From assembly GCA_018266075.1 (NCBI GenBank), contig JAFEBB010000029.1:1-64000 (forward strand): 64,000 nucleotides of DNA. The letters run 5' to 3'. Within the stretch, counting starts at the first letter, position 1, and each line of letters opens with the position of its first letter. Below, in pieces: positions 56,575 through 64,000 of this stretch. Under the pieces are notes generated by a model. The model ran no database searches, was not told the origin of the DNA, and worked only from the letters and a program-made list of their open reading frames with translations. The translations under genes and the position numbers were made by a program. Source of the stretch: Deltaproteobacteria bacterium. GTDB lineage: Bacteria; Myxococcota; Myxococcia; Myxococcales; SZAS-1.

Positions 56575-57357
56575 CTAGGCGACGTCGCGCTGGGGCTCGC
56601 GGCCCATGATCTCCCGCGCCAGGGAGAGGTAGGCCTCACAGCCCTTGCTCTTGATGTCGTAGAGCAGGATCGGCTTGCCGTGCGACGGGCACTCCGAGAG
56701 CCTCACGTTGCGCGGGACGATCGTCCGGAACACCTGGTTCGGGAAGTGCTTCTGCACCTCGTCGGCGACCTGGTGGGCGATCGAGACCCGGGCGTCGAAC
56801 ATGGTGAGCAGGATGCCGTCGAGCTGAAGCTCCGGGTTGATGCCCTGCTTCACCAGGCCGATGGTCTTCACTAGGTGCGAGAGGCCCTCCAGCGCGTAGT
56901 ACTCGCACTGCAGGGGGACCACCACCGCATCGCACGCGGCCAGCGAGTTCAGGGTGAGCAGGCCCAGCGACGGCGGGCAGTCGATGACGATGAAGTCGTA
57001 GCGATCGCGAACGGAATCGAGGGCCTGGCGCAGGCGCTGCTCGCGCTGCTCCATGGACACCAGCTCGATCTCCGCGCCAGTGAGATCGGGCGTCGCTGGG
57101 GCGAGCTGGAGGTAGCGCAGGTCGGTGTCGAGGATGACCTCGTCGAGGGTCTTCTCGCCCACCAGCACGTCATAGATGGTGCCGCGCTCGTAGTCGGCCG
57201 TCGTGAAGCCCAGGCCGGATCCGGCGTTGCCCTGGGGATCGATGTCCACGAGCAGGGTGCGGCGCTCGGCAGAAGCCAGGGATGCCGCGAGGTTGATGGC
57301 CGTCGTGGTCTTCCCGACGCCGCCCTTTTGGTTCGAAATGGAGAGAATCCGGCCCAT
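56575..57357 (-). CDS. parA: Chromosome partition ATPase ParA
   Basis: A 260-residue Walker-type ATPase (SISNQKGGVGKTTTAINLAAS at the N-terminus with the deviant Walker A, then LLVDIDPQGNAGSGLG, FIVIDCPPSLGLLTLNSL). It forms the DNA-bound gradient along which ParB-parS complexes move. ATG 57357 was chosen because it directly begins the conserved sequence; the frame stays open upstream without similarity. Next to parB, 211 bp from rsmG. Confidence 0.97.
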   Translation of the reverse strand: MGRILSISNQKGGVGKTTTAINLAASLASAERRTLLVDIDPQGNAGSGLGFTTADYERGTIYDVLVGEKTLDEVILDTDLRYLQLAPATPDLTGAEIELVSMEQREQRLRQALDSVRDRYDFIVIDCPPSLGLLTLNSLAACDAVVVPLQCEYYALEGLSHLVKTIGLVKQGINPELQLDGILLTMFDARVSIAHQVADEVQKHFPNQVFRTIVPRNVRLSECPSHGKPILLYDIKSKGCEAYLSLAREIMGREPQRDVA

Positions 57358-57568
57358 GGTGACGCGCCGACCCCCGGTGAAGATGTTGTTTTGCAGCGGT
57401 CTGCGGAAATAGCACGGTGCTCCGACACTCACAAACGCGATCGTCGGCCGGCCCACGTTTTCGCCCGGGGGCCTGGCAACTGCCCGCGATCTCTCGTGCG
57501 TCGCACCCCGATCGGCACCGCGATCGCGGACCCCGGTCCTGGCCCGCGATCGACGGCGAGCGGACGCC
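57358..57568. other. parA-rsmG gap
   Basis: 211 bp without a gene. It must contain the parA promoter. I see several GCGATCGC-type short palindromes (for example at the ACCGCGATCGCGGA stretch near 57520) but no DnaA box or AT-rich segment. Confidence 0.45.
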
Positions 57569-58234
57569 CTACCCCGCCGTTCCACGTGGAACGGCCCGTA
57601 GCACCCGACGCTGTCCCATTGCCAGGGGCAGCTCGGCGCTCGCCAGCTCTACCACCTCAAACCCGTGATCGGTCGAGATCTTCCGCGCTTCCGCTTCATC
57701 CTCGCGTGGGCCCAGCATGGCCACCACCGCGCCGTTCGGCCGGAGGTAGGGACGCGCAAACGGCAGCACTTCCGCGAGGCTCGTGAACGCCCTCGAGACC
57801 ACCACGTCGGCTGGATCCAACCCCTCCGCCTCCGCCTCTCCCGCCAAGTGGACGTGGACCGCTTTCCCTTGCGTCAGGCGCAGTTGAGCCAGCGCCATCT
57901 TCACGAAGTTGACCTTCTTCGCCACCGAGTCCACCAGGGTCACGCGGAGCCCTGGGCGGGCGATGAGCCAGGGGATCCCGGGCAGGCCCGCGCCGGAACC
58001 CAGGTCCAGGACGGAGCGCGTCTCCGCGGGGAGAACCCGAAGCCCAAGCAGCGAATCCAAGAGGTGTTTCACCCGAACCTCGTCGGGCGCCGTGATGCGC
58101 GTGAGGTTCAGCTTGGCGTTCCACTTGAGCATCAGGTCGGCGAAGGCCGAGAGCTGCCCCACCTGCCCCGAATGGAGCGGAATGCCCACCGCGCCAGCCT
58201 CCTCCAGGAGGCGATCACTCCACGCCTTATCCAC
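57569..58234 (-). CDS. rsmG: 16S rRNA m7G527 methyltransferase RsmG (GTG start)
   Basis: A 221-residue S-adenosylmethionine-dependent methyltransferase. The SAM-binding loop LDLGSGAGLPGIPWLIARP near residue 78 and VVSRAFTSLAEVL near residue 140 are the family signatures. The start GTG at 58234 overlaps a perfect DnaA-box sequence, and the last codons contain a parS palindrome, so both ends have replication or partition sites. The order mnmG-rsmG-parA-parB is the classical origin-proximal arrangement. Confidence 0.95.
   Translation of the reverse strand: MDKAWSDRLLEEAGAVGIPLHSGQVGQLSAFADLMLKWNAKLNLTRITAPDEVRVKHLLDSLLGLRVLPAETRSVLDLGSGAGLPGIPWLIARPGLRVTLVDSVAKKVNFVKMALAQLRLTQGKAVHVHLAGEAEAEGLDPADVVVSRAFTSLAEVLPFARPYLRPNGAVVAMLGPREDEAEARKISTDHGFEVVELASAELPLAMGQRRVLRAVPRGTAG
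57579..57592. promoter_or_regulatory. parS site 1
   Basis: Perfect 14-bp palindrome GTTCCACGTGGAAC, matching the myxobacterial variant of parS. It lies in the last codons of rsmG (Val-Pro-Arg-Gly-Thr). Confidence 0.88.
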
Positions 58235-58235
58235 A
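58227..58235. promoter_or_regulatory. DnaA box (TTATCCACA)
   Basis: A perfect consensus DnaA box overlapping the GTG start of rsmG, 6 bp from parS site 2. A second match lies 77 bp away. Confidence 0.5.
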
Positions 58236-58240
58236 GGCGG

Positions 58241-58254
58241 GTTCCACGTGGAAC
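58241..58254. promoter_or_regulatory. parS site 2
   Basis: Second perfect GTTCCACGTGGAAC palindrome, 649 bp after the first, in the mnmG-rsmG gap. Confidence 0.88.
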
Positions 58255-58311
58255 AGGGTCAGGCTGCTGAGTTCCCTGGCATTCGCCGAGAGGGTCCCGC
58301 TTCCGCACACG

Positions 58312-58320
58312 TTATGCACA
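58312..58320. promoter_or_regulatory. DnaA-box-like site (TTATGCACA)
   Basis: Matches TTWTNCACA and overlaps the stop codon of mnmG. The weaker of the two DnaA sites. Confidence 0.4.
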
Positions 58321-60195
58321 GCCCGCCTCCCCACGGCGCAGACGCGCCAGGTGCACACCCACGACGGCCAGCGCTGCCGTGGTCACGCCCGGCAACGCGC
58401 TGGCCTCGGCCAACGTCTTCGGACGCGCCCGGGTGAGCCGCTCCTGAAGCTCGGCCGACAGCCCCGCGAGGCCCAAGAACTCGAAGCCTTCCGGGATCGC
58501 CCAACCCAGCTGTCCGGCCACCCGGCTCTGCTCCCGTCCCGCCCGACGCGCATAGCCCGCGTACTTCACCTCGGCCTCGACCTCCTCCAAGTCCACCAGT
58601 TCAAGCGAAGGCGCCCCCTCGGGAATCGCGCGCCTCAGCGCCTCCCACCGGGCCTCGGGTCGCGCCAAGAGCTCGGCCAGGGGCACCGGCTTTAGAAACG
58701 GCGCCAGGCCCTCTCGCGCGAGCGCCGCGAGCGTCTCGCGGTCCGGAAGCGCCATGGTCGAACCCAAGCGAGCAACTTCGCCGTCGATTCGCGCCCGACG
58801 CGCCACCACCCGGCCCGCGTCGCGATCCCCAACCAGACCGAGCGCGCGTCCTTCGCCAGCCAGACGGAGGTCCGCGTTGCCTTCCCGAAGGTGGAGCCGA
58901 GCCTCAGACAGCGAGGTGAACATCCGCATCGGCTCCCCGGACTCTCGCGTCACCAGCTCATCGACCAGCACCGCCAGGTGCGCCCGCTCCCGCGCCAGCC
59001 CCCAGGCCGGCTCACCCGAAGCCCACCGCGCCGCGTTCACCCCCGCCCAGAAGCCCTGAACCGCAGCTTCCTCGTAGCCGCTGGTGCCGTTGATCTGGCC
59101 CGCCAAGAAGAGGCCCGAGTCACCGAGCGCCAGGCGCCGATCGAGCTGCGTGGCCGGGACGTGGTCATACTCCACCGCGTACCCCGGTTGAGCCATCTCC
59201 ACGCCCTCGAGTCCGGAAATGGTGCGCAGAAAGGCCAGCTGGGCATCGGGCGGCAGCGAGGTCGAGAGCCCGGCCGGATAGACCAGGGGCGACTCCAGGC
59301 CCTCCGGCTCCAGAAAGACCGCGTGCCGCTCACGCGCTGCAAACCGGACGACCTTGTCCTCGAGCGAGGGACAGTACCGCGGCCCTCGACCCTCGATCCG
59401 CCCCTGGTAGAGCGGCGAGCGATGCAGGCTCCCGCGGACCACCTCGTGCGTCCTGGGCGAGGTATGTGTGAGCCAGCACGGCCGCTGCCGAAGCCGAGGA
59501 AATCCAGTGGCTTCCGTCCAAAACGAGAGTGGCCGAGGCGGGTCATCCCCAGGCTGAAGCTCGGTCCGCTCGAAGTCGATCGTCGAGGCCAGGAGCCGCG
59601 GCGGCGTGCCCGTCTTGAAACGCCCCAGGCGAAGCCCAAGTGCCCGCAGATCCTCGGAGATACCCCGCGCAGGCGCCTCCCCGACTCGCCCGCCATCCGT
59701 CGTGGACTCACCCGTGTGAAGCACCGCCGACAGGAACGTCCCCGTGGTGAGCACCACCGCCCGCCCTTCGACCGCGCCCTCTCGCGCCAGCCGCACGCCC
59801 ACCACCCGCGAGCCCTCGCGAAGGAGCCCGATCGCACTGTCCTCGATCACCTCGAGGGTCGGTTGGCCCAGCACCACCCGCTGCATCTCCGCCGCGTAGC
59901 GCTCCCGATCGCAGAGCACGCGGGTGGCATGGACGGCCGGCCCGCGCGACGCGTTCAGCCGTCGGAACTGGATCCCCGTGGCATCTGCCGCGCGCGCCAT
60001 CTGACCGCCAAGGGCGTCGAGCTCGCGCACCAGCTGGCTCTTGGCGCTTCCGCCGATCGCGGGATTGCAGCTCATCCGGCCGATGCGCGACCGCTCAGGG
60101 ACAATCGCAGCCACCCGTCGGCCCAGGCGCGCAGCAGCCAGCGCGGCCTCGATGCCCGCGTGGCCCAGCCCGACGACGATCACGTCCGCCCGCAT
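58312..60195 (-). CDS. mnmG: tRNA uridine 5-carboxymethylaminomethyl modification enzyme MnmG
   Basis: A 627-residue FAD enzyme that with MnmE modifies the wobble uridine of several tRNAs. GLGHAGIEAALAAARLG is the FAD-binding start (Ile replaces the usual Cys of GGGHAGCEAA). SCNPAIGG and GTFLSAVLHTGES follow, and the C-terminal helical domain (YAGYARRAGREQSRVAG) is the MnmE/tRNA contact region. Length is normal. It follows mnmE on the same strand. Confidence 0.97.
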   Translation of the reverse strand: MRADVIVVGLGHAGIEAALAAARLGRRVAAIVPERSRIGRMSCNPAIGGSAKSQLVRELDALGGQMARAADATGIQFRRLNASRGPAVHATRVLCDRERYAAEMQRVVLGQPTLEVIEDSAIGLLREGSRVVGVRLAREGAVEGRAVVLTTGTFLSAVLHTGESTTDGGRVGEAPARGISEDLRALGLRLGRFKTGTPPRLLASTIDFERTELQPGDDPPRPLSFWTEATGFPRLRQRPCWLTHTSPRTHEVVRGSLHRSPLYQGRIEGRGPRYCPSLEDKVVRFAARERHAVFLEPEGLESPLVYPAGLSTSLPPDAQLAFLRTISGLEGVEMAQPGYAVEYDHVPATQLDRRLALGDSGLFLAGQINGTSGYEEAAVQGFWAGVNAARWASGEPAWGLARERAHLAVLVDELVTRESGEPMRMFTSLSEARLHLREGNADLRLAGEGRALGLVGDRDAGRVVARRARIDGEVARLGSTMALPDRETLAALAREGLAPFLKPVPLAELLARPEARWEALRRAIPEGAPSLELVDLEEVEAEVKYAGYARRAGREQSRVAGQLGWAIPEGFEFLGLAGLSAELQERLTRARPKTLAEASALPGVTTAALAVVGVHLARLRRGEAGCA

Positions 60196-60231
60196 GCCGC
60201 GCCAGATATCACGCGGCGGCCCGGACGCGCC

Positions 60232-61515
60232 TCACTTGCCAATGCAGAACTGCCGGAACACTCGATCCAGCGCGTCGCCCTCGAGGGCCCGCCCACGCAC
60301 CGACGCCAACCACGACCGCGCGCGCCCCAGCTCCTCCGCCACCAGCTCCAGCGCACCCTGCTCCGCCGCCCGGCGGATCGCCGCCGACGCTTCCCCAAGT
60401 CCCAACGCCTGGCGCTCCACGCCCACCACCAGCGCGTCTTCGCTCCCGGCGCCCAACCGTCGCGACACGGCCTCCCAGAGCGTGTCCAGCCCCGCGCCCG
60501 TCCGCGCGCTGATCGCGATGACCTCGTCGGAGATCTTCCGCGCGGGATCGAGATCGCGCTTGCTGGCGAGGTGCAGCCAGCCCGCATCGGGCGGCGGCTC
60601 GAGCGCATCGATGGGCGTCACCCAGAGCACCAGGTCCGCGCGCTCGGCAGCGGCCTGACCCACGGCGATTCCCCGCGCCTCCACGCCCGACGCCTCGCGC
60701 CAGCCCGCGGTGTCCACCAGCCGCAACGGGAGCCCCCCTCGCTCGCAGTCCGCCGTGACCAGATCGCGCGTCGTGCCCGGCAGCGCATCCACCAACGCGC
60801 GCTCTTCCCCCACCAGGGCATTGAGCAGGCTCGACTTCCCCGCGTTCACCGGTCCGGCGAGCACCACCTCGCTGCGCACGAAGAGCCGACGCCCCTGTGC
60901 AAACGTCGACGCCAGCGCCTCCAGCTCGCCCGCGACCATCGACATCGCCTCGACCAGCCCCGCCTCCGCCCCTTCCGCTTCGGCCGGGAAGTCGAGCAGC
61001 CCTTCCACGCGCCCCTGGAGATCGAGGACGGCGTCTTCAAGCTGGTCCAGCTTTTCCGAGAGCGACCCGCCGAGCCCACGCGCCGCAACCCGGAGCGCGC
61101 GCCCGCTCTGGGCCGCGATGAGCTGGGCGACCGACTCGGCCTGAACCAGGTCGAGCTTGCCATTCACGAACGCCCGCTGCGTGAACTCGCCCGGCTCCGC
61201 CAGCCGCGCACCGCACGCCAAGGCCGCCGCGAGCAGCTCCTGCGTCGCCCGCCCGCCGTGCCCGTGAAGCTCGAGCACGTCCTCGCCGGTGTACGACGCA
61301 GGCCCGGGAAATGGCAGCACCAGCCCTGAATCGAAGGCATCGCCCTCGCGGACGAAGCGCGCGAAGAACGCCTTCCGCGGCTCGAGCCTCTCCGGCCAGC
61401 GGGCGCAGAGCATGCGGCCGATGGAAAAGGCCTCGGATCCGGAGAGCCGGACGATGCCCACCGCCGCAGGACCGGGCGCAGTCGCCGGCGCGACGATGGT
61501 GTCGGAGGCCTTCAC
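60232..61515 (-). CDS. mnmE: tRNA modification GTPase MnmE
   Basis: A 427-residue enzyme. N-terminal tetrahydrofolate-binding domain (DTIVAPATAPGPAAVGIVRLSG, FPGPASYTGEDVLELHGHGG), a GTPase domain with G1 GPVNAGKSSLLN near residue 219, and the C-terminal FCIGK motif with the conserved Cys at the very end. It is about 20-25 residues shorter than E. coli MnmE (454), with all motifs intact. The start overlaps the stop of the small gene upstream by 4 bp. Confidence 0.97.
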   Translation of the reverse strand: MKASDTIVAPATAPGPAAVGIVRLSGSEAFSIGRMLCARWPERLEPRKAFFARFVREGDAFDSGLVLPFPGPASYTGEDVLELHGHGGRATQELLAAALACGARLAEPGEFTQRAFVNGKLDLVQAESVAQLIAAQSGRALRVAARGLGGSLSEKLDQLEDAVLDLQGRVEGLLDFPAEAEGAEAGLVEAMSMVAGELEALASTFAQGRRLFVRSEVVLAGPVNAGKSSLLNALVGEERALVDALPGTTRDLVTADCERGGLPLRLVDTAGWREASGVEARGIAVGQAAAERADLVLWVTPIDALEPPPDAGWLHLASKRDLDPARKISDEVIAISARTGAGLDTLWEAVSRRLGAGSEDALVVGVERQALGLGEASAAIRRAAEQGALELVAEELGRARSWLASVRGRALEGDALDRVFRQFCIGK

Positions 61516-61739
61516 GCCTTGTCGGGCTCGTCGCCGTCGAAGTCGCGCCCGCGCGCGGCCTGCTCCAGCTCCGCGCGGTGCTTCTCGATGTACGCGTCGA
61601 CGTCAGCTTCCTTCACGCCCGTGTCGCGCAGCACACCCTGGTACAGCGCCAGGTACTGCGGCGAGTCCCCCGAGAGCTTCAGCGACACCTTGAGGATCGC
61701 CGCCGAGCGCAACGGATCTTTGGCCTTCTTCACCGGCAT
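61512..61739 (-). CDS. Small hypothetical protein upstream of mnmE
   Basis: A 75-residue charged, helical protein (MPVKKAKDPLRSAAILKVSLKL...). No recognised family. It lies between jag and mnmE with a 4-bp overlap to mnmE and a 4-bp gap from jag, so it belongs to the same operon. Confidence 0.65.
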   Translation of the reverse strand: MPVKKAKDPLRSAAILKVSLKLSGDSPQYLALYQGVLRDTGVKEADVDAYIEKHRAELEQAARGRDFDGDEPDKA

Positions 61740-61743
61740 GGCG

Positions 61744-62277
61744 CTAGACCTCGACGGTCAACCGGCGGTGGATCCCCTCGCCCTCCGCACGCACCCGCGC
61801 GCCCGCGCCCTGGAGCGCCGCCTGCAAGCTGCGCAGCGGCGCCGGCACCGGGCCCACCCACACCGTTCCGCCCAGCTTCTTGGCCTTGGCGATGAGCTCC
61901 TCGGCCATGGCCTTCACGGCCGGATCCACGTCGCCCACCGGCATGGGCGCGCTCTCGGCCACGGGCTCGCCCGCCACCTCCACGAACACCCACTTGCGCC
62001 CCGCCTCTTCGCGGTTGATGGCCTTGTTCACCAGGTAGGTGATCGATTCCGCCACCCCGCCGCGGCGGCCCCGACCCAGCGCCTCGCCACCCTTCGTGGC
62101 CTTCACGCCCACGTGGATGCCGTCGGCGCGGTCGTCGACGGTGAGCTCCGCGGTCACGCCCATGCGCTCCAGGATGCCGCCCACCAGCTCGCGCGCGGCA
62201 GCGGCCTTCTCGGGGTTGGGCGCCGGCGAGGGCGCGGGCTCGGAAGCGGGCGGAGCATTCGGCGTGGTGGGATCCAT
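61744..62277 (-). CDS. jag: Jag/KhpB-like RNA-binding protein
   Basis: A 177-residue protein between yidC and mnmE, the classical position of jag. A Pro/Ala-rich N-terminus, a KH-like part (ELVGGILERMGVTAELTVDDRADGIHVGV) and a C-terminal R3H-like segment ending EGEGIHRRLTVEV are visible. Such proteins bind RNA and influence cell wall synthesis in Firmicutes. The R3H core motif RxxxH is not fully clear, so confidence is moderate. Confidence 0.75.
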   Translation of the reverse strand: MDPTTPNAPPASEPAPSPAPNPEKAAAARELVGGILERMGVTAELTVDDRADGIHVGVKATKGGEALGRGRRGGVAESITYLVNKAINREEAGRKWVFVEVAGEPVAESAPMPVGDVDPAVKAMAEELIAKAKKLGGTVWVGPVPAPLRSLQAALQGAGARVRAEGEGIHRRLTVEV

Positions 62278-62300
62278 GCGGTCCTCAGATCGAGATGGGA

Positions 62301-64000
62301 TCAGGCGTGGGCGAGGTCAGTCACTTTTTTCTTGCCGTCGTTCGGCGGCCGGGCGGCAGGGTAGCGCTTTCGCAGCCACAGCTGCTGGATGATGTTCAGA
62401 AGGTTGTTGAACACGTAGTAGAGCGACAGCCCCGCCGGCAGGTTCAACATGAAGACGCCGAACATCACGGGCATCACGTAGCGCATCATCTTCTGCTGCA
62501 TCGGGTCGCCCATCGCGGGCATCATCGACTGGCTCGCGAACATCGACACGATGAGCAGCACGGGCAGCACATACGTGTGGTCCTGCGCCGAGAGGTCGTT
62601 GATCCAGCCGTGGATGAACGGCTGCCGGTAGATGTCGAAGGCGAACTCGAGCAGCCGGTACAGACCCCAGAAGATCGGCAGCTGAATCAGCAGCGGGAAG
62701 CAGCCCGAGAGCGGGTTCACGCCGCTCTGCTGGTACAGCTTCATCGTCTCCAGGTTCTGCCGCTCCTTGTCGTCCTTGTACTTCTCCTTGATCGCCTCCA
62801 TCTGCGGCTGGAGCTTGCGCATCCGCTCCGCCTGGCCCATCTGCTTCATGGTCAGGGGCAGGGTGGCGACCTTCACCAGCAAGGTGAGCAGGATGATGTC
62901 CGCGCCCCAGTTCGCCACGATGGAGTGCAGGAAGCGCAGCGCGGCGAGCAGCACCACCGCGATGATCTCCACGAAGCCGTACTCCACCGCCTGGGTGAGC
63001 TGCGGCGCCGCGCCCTTGAGCTGGGGCATGCTCGCGCCCGCAGTCTCCAGCGCCTCCTTCAGCTTCGGCCCGGTGAAGATGCCGTAGGTGCGCACGCTCG
63101 ACGCGCCCGGCGCCAGCGACTCGGCCACGCTGATGTCCGCCTGGCGCACGCCGTCCTCGGCGTTGGAGAGCGTCACCGTCGCCGGCGTCGCCGACACCGG
63201 GTAGAACGCCAGCAGGAAGTACTGCTCGTCGATACCCGCGAAGTGCAGCTGGCCCGTGTAGTGGTTGGGCTGGCCGTCCTTGTTCTTGTCCTGGCGCTGG
63301 GTGTTGGTGTCGATCCGCGCGATCGGACGGCGCTGGTTGATGGGCCCGCGGCTGAGGAACCCGCCCGTCTTCTCCGAGCCCGGCTTCACGAACGTGCCCA
63401 GGTTGAAGTCCAGGTTGCCCGCGAGCGTGCCCGTGCCGCCGTTGCGCAGCTCCACCGCGAGCGCCACGTCGTAGCCGTTGGGCGCCACCGTGTAGCGCTT
63501 GACGATGGTGAGGTCGCCCACCTTGCCTGTGAAGGTCACCGCGTCGTCGGTCTTCTCCACCGAGTAGGGAAGGTCGGCGGGAATCGCCGGCAGGCCGCCG
63601 TTGCTGGTGGTGGTGAAGGGCAGGGCCTGGCCGGGCTGGGTCTGGACGAGATCCACCTGCTCGACCTGGCCATCCACCGTGCGCTTGAACTGCTCACCCT
63701 TGAGCACCGCGCTCTTGAGCACGCCGCCGTAGCTGGAGAACACCAGGTGCCGCGCGGCCGAGTCGAACTCCACCAGCTGCTCGGGCGGCTTGGGCGCACC
63801 CGGCGTCGGCGCGGGGACATTCGCGGCCAGCGTCGGCGTCCCCGGGGTGGCACCGGGCGCAGGGGCCGCAGCGCCACCGTCGACGATCTGCGCCACCTCG
63901 CCGCCGTCGGGCAAGGCGCCCGCAGGCACCTTGGGCATGAAGAACTTCTGCCAGACGAAGATCAGCGCGGTGCAGAGCACCACCGCCAGGTAGAGCCGGG
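62301..64000 (-). CDS. yidC: Membrane protein insertase YidC (N-terminus outside window)
   Basis: At least 566 residues; the frame is open to the window edge, so only the first few codons are missing. The visible start RLYLAVVLCTALIFVWQKFF is the first helix. A periplasmic domain of about 300 residues follows (VEFDSAARHLVFSSYGGVLKS...), then the five-helix insertase core (NWGADIILLTLLVKVATLPLTMKQ, LFNLPAGLSLYYVFNNLLNIIQQ-like end). It inserts membrane proteins with or without Sec. The next genes beyond the edge are probably rnpA and rpmH. Confidence 0.95.
   Translation of the reverse strand, partial: RLYLAVVLCTALIFVWQKFFMPKVPAGALPDGGEVAQIVDGGAAAPAPGATPGTPTLAANVPAPTPGAPKPPEQLVEFDSAARHLVFSSYGGVLKSAVLKGEQFKRTVDGQVEQVDLVQTQPGQALPFTTTSNGGLPAIPADLPYSVEKTDDAVTFTGKVGDLTIVKRYTVAPNGYDVALAVELRNGGTGTLAGNLDFNLGTFVKPGSEKTGGFLSRGPINQRRPIARIDTNTQRQDKNKDGQPNHYTGQLHFAGIDEQYFLLAFYPVSATPATVTLSNAEDGVRQADISVAESLAPGASSVRTYGIFTGPKLKEALETAGASMPQLKGAAPQLTQAVEYGFVEIIAVVLLAALRFLHSIVANWGADIILLTLLVKVATLPLTMKQMGQAERMRKLQPQMEAIKEKYKDDKERQNLETMKLYQQSGVNPLSGCFPLLIQLPIFWGLYRLLEFAFDIYRQPFIHGWINDLSAQDHTYVLPVLLIVSMFASQSMMPAMGDPMQQKMMRYVMPVMFGVFMLNLPAGLSLYYVFNNLLNIIQQLWLRKRYPAARPPNDGKKKVTDLAHA

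Noticed and set aside
58227-58320. Complete replication origin
   Set aside because: Only two DnaA boxes and no AT-rich unwinding element. dnaA is not in the window.

Overview
This 64 kb window looks like a chromosomal core segment of a high-GC member of the Myxococcota (former Deltaproteobacteria). The reasons are the composition, many surface lipoproteins with Asp-Ala-Gly-Pro or Cys-rich segments, a MYXO-CTERM-like sorting tail, FHA-DUF4388 and TPR regulators, a Ser/Thr protein kinase, and the gene order yidC-jag-mnmE-mnmG-rsmG-parA-parB-bactofilin, which in this group lies near the replication origin. I see no insertion sequence, prophage, CRISPR array, rRNA or tRNA. Genes are tightly packed, often with ATGA or GTGA stop/start overlaps.

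Layout. 1-10 kb: a DUF2330 protein with an RnfD-like membrane protein, PlsC, a PAP2 phosphatase, a GNAT protein, a CehA/McbA-type metallohydrolase, an NtrC-type regulator and a beta-propeller lipoprotein. 10-19.4 kb: WecB, then a phosphotransferase system locus with HPr kinase, RapZ, mannose-family EIIA, EIIB, EIIC and EIID, HPr and Enzyme I. The locus is interrupted by one opposite-strand methyltransferase gene. 19.4-24.8 kb: small proteins, an RluA-type pseudouridine synthase, a 66-residue histone-fold candidate, a divergent MFS/LysR pair with twin palindromic operators, and a glycosyltransferase. 24.9-36 kb: TPR, FHA and MshEN-like proteins, purF, surface lipoproteins and bamD. 36.4-43 kb: a tamA-tamB outer-membrane assembly pair. 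43-49.4 kb: a catalytically degenerate TrpC paralogue, a DUF2795 protein, a PLP enzyme, a Ser/Thr kinase, and tatA-tatC in which TatC carries an insertion of about 170 residues. 49.5-54.5 kb: a chemotaxis receptor, atpH-atpA without the rest of the ATP synthase operon, and a divergent Hsp20 gene. 55-64 kb: bactofilin, parB, parA, rsmG, mnmG, mnmE, a small protein, jag and the 3' part of yidC, with two perfect parS palindromes and two DnaA-box-like sites around rsmG.

The strongest candidates for something under-described are the histone-fold protein, the TatC insertion, the degenerate TrpC paralogue, intergenic heptamer tandem repeats of the form TGGTnnn, a marked excess of GGATCC, the twin LysR-type operators, and a possible RNA thermometer in front of hsp20. 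All function calls rest on reading motifs and context by eye. No database search or structure prediction was run.
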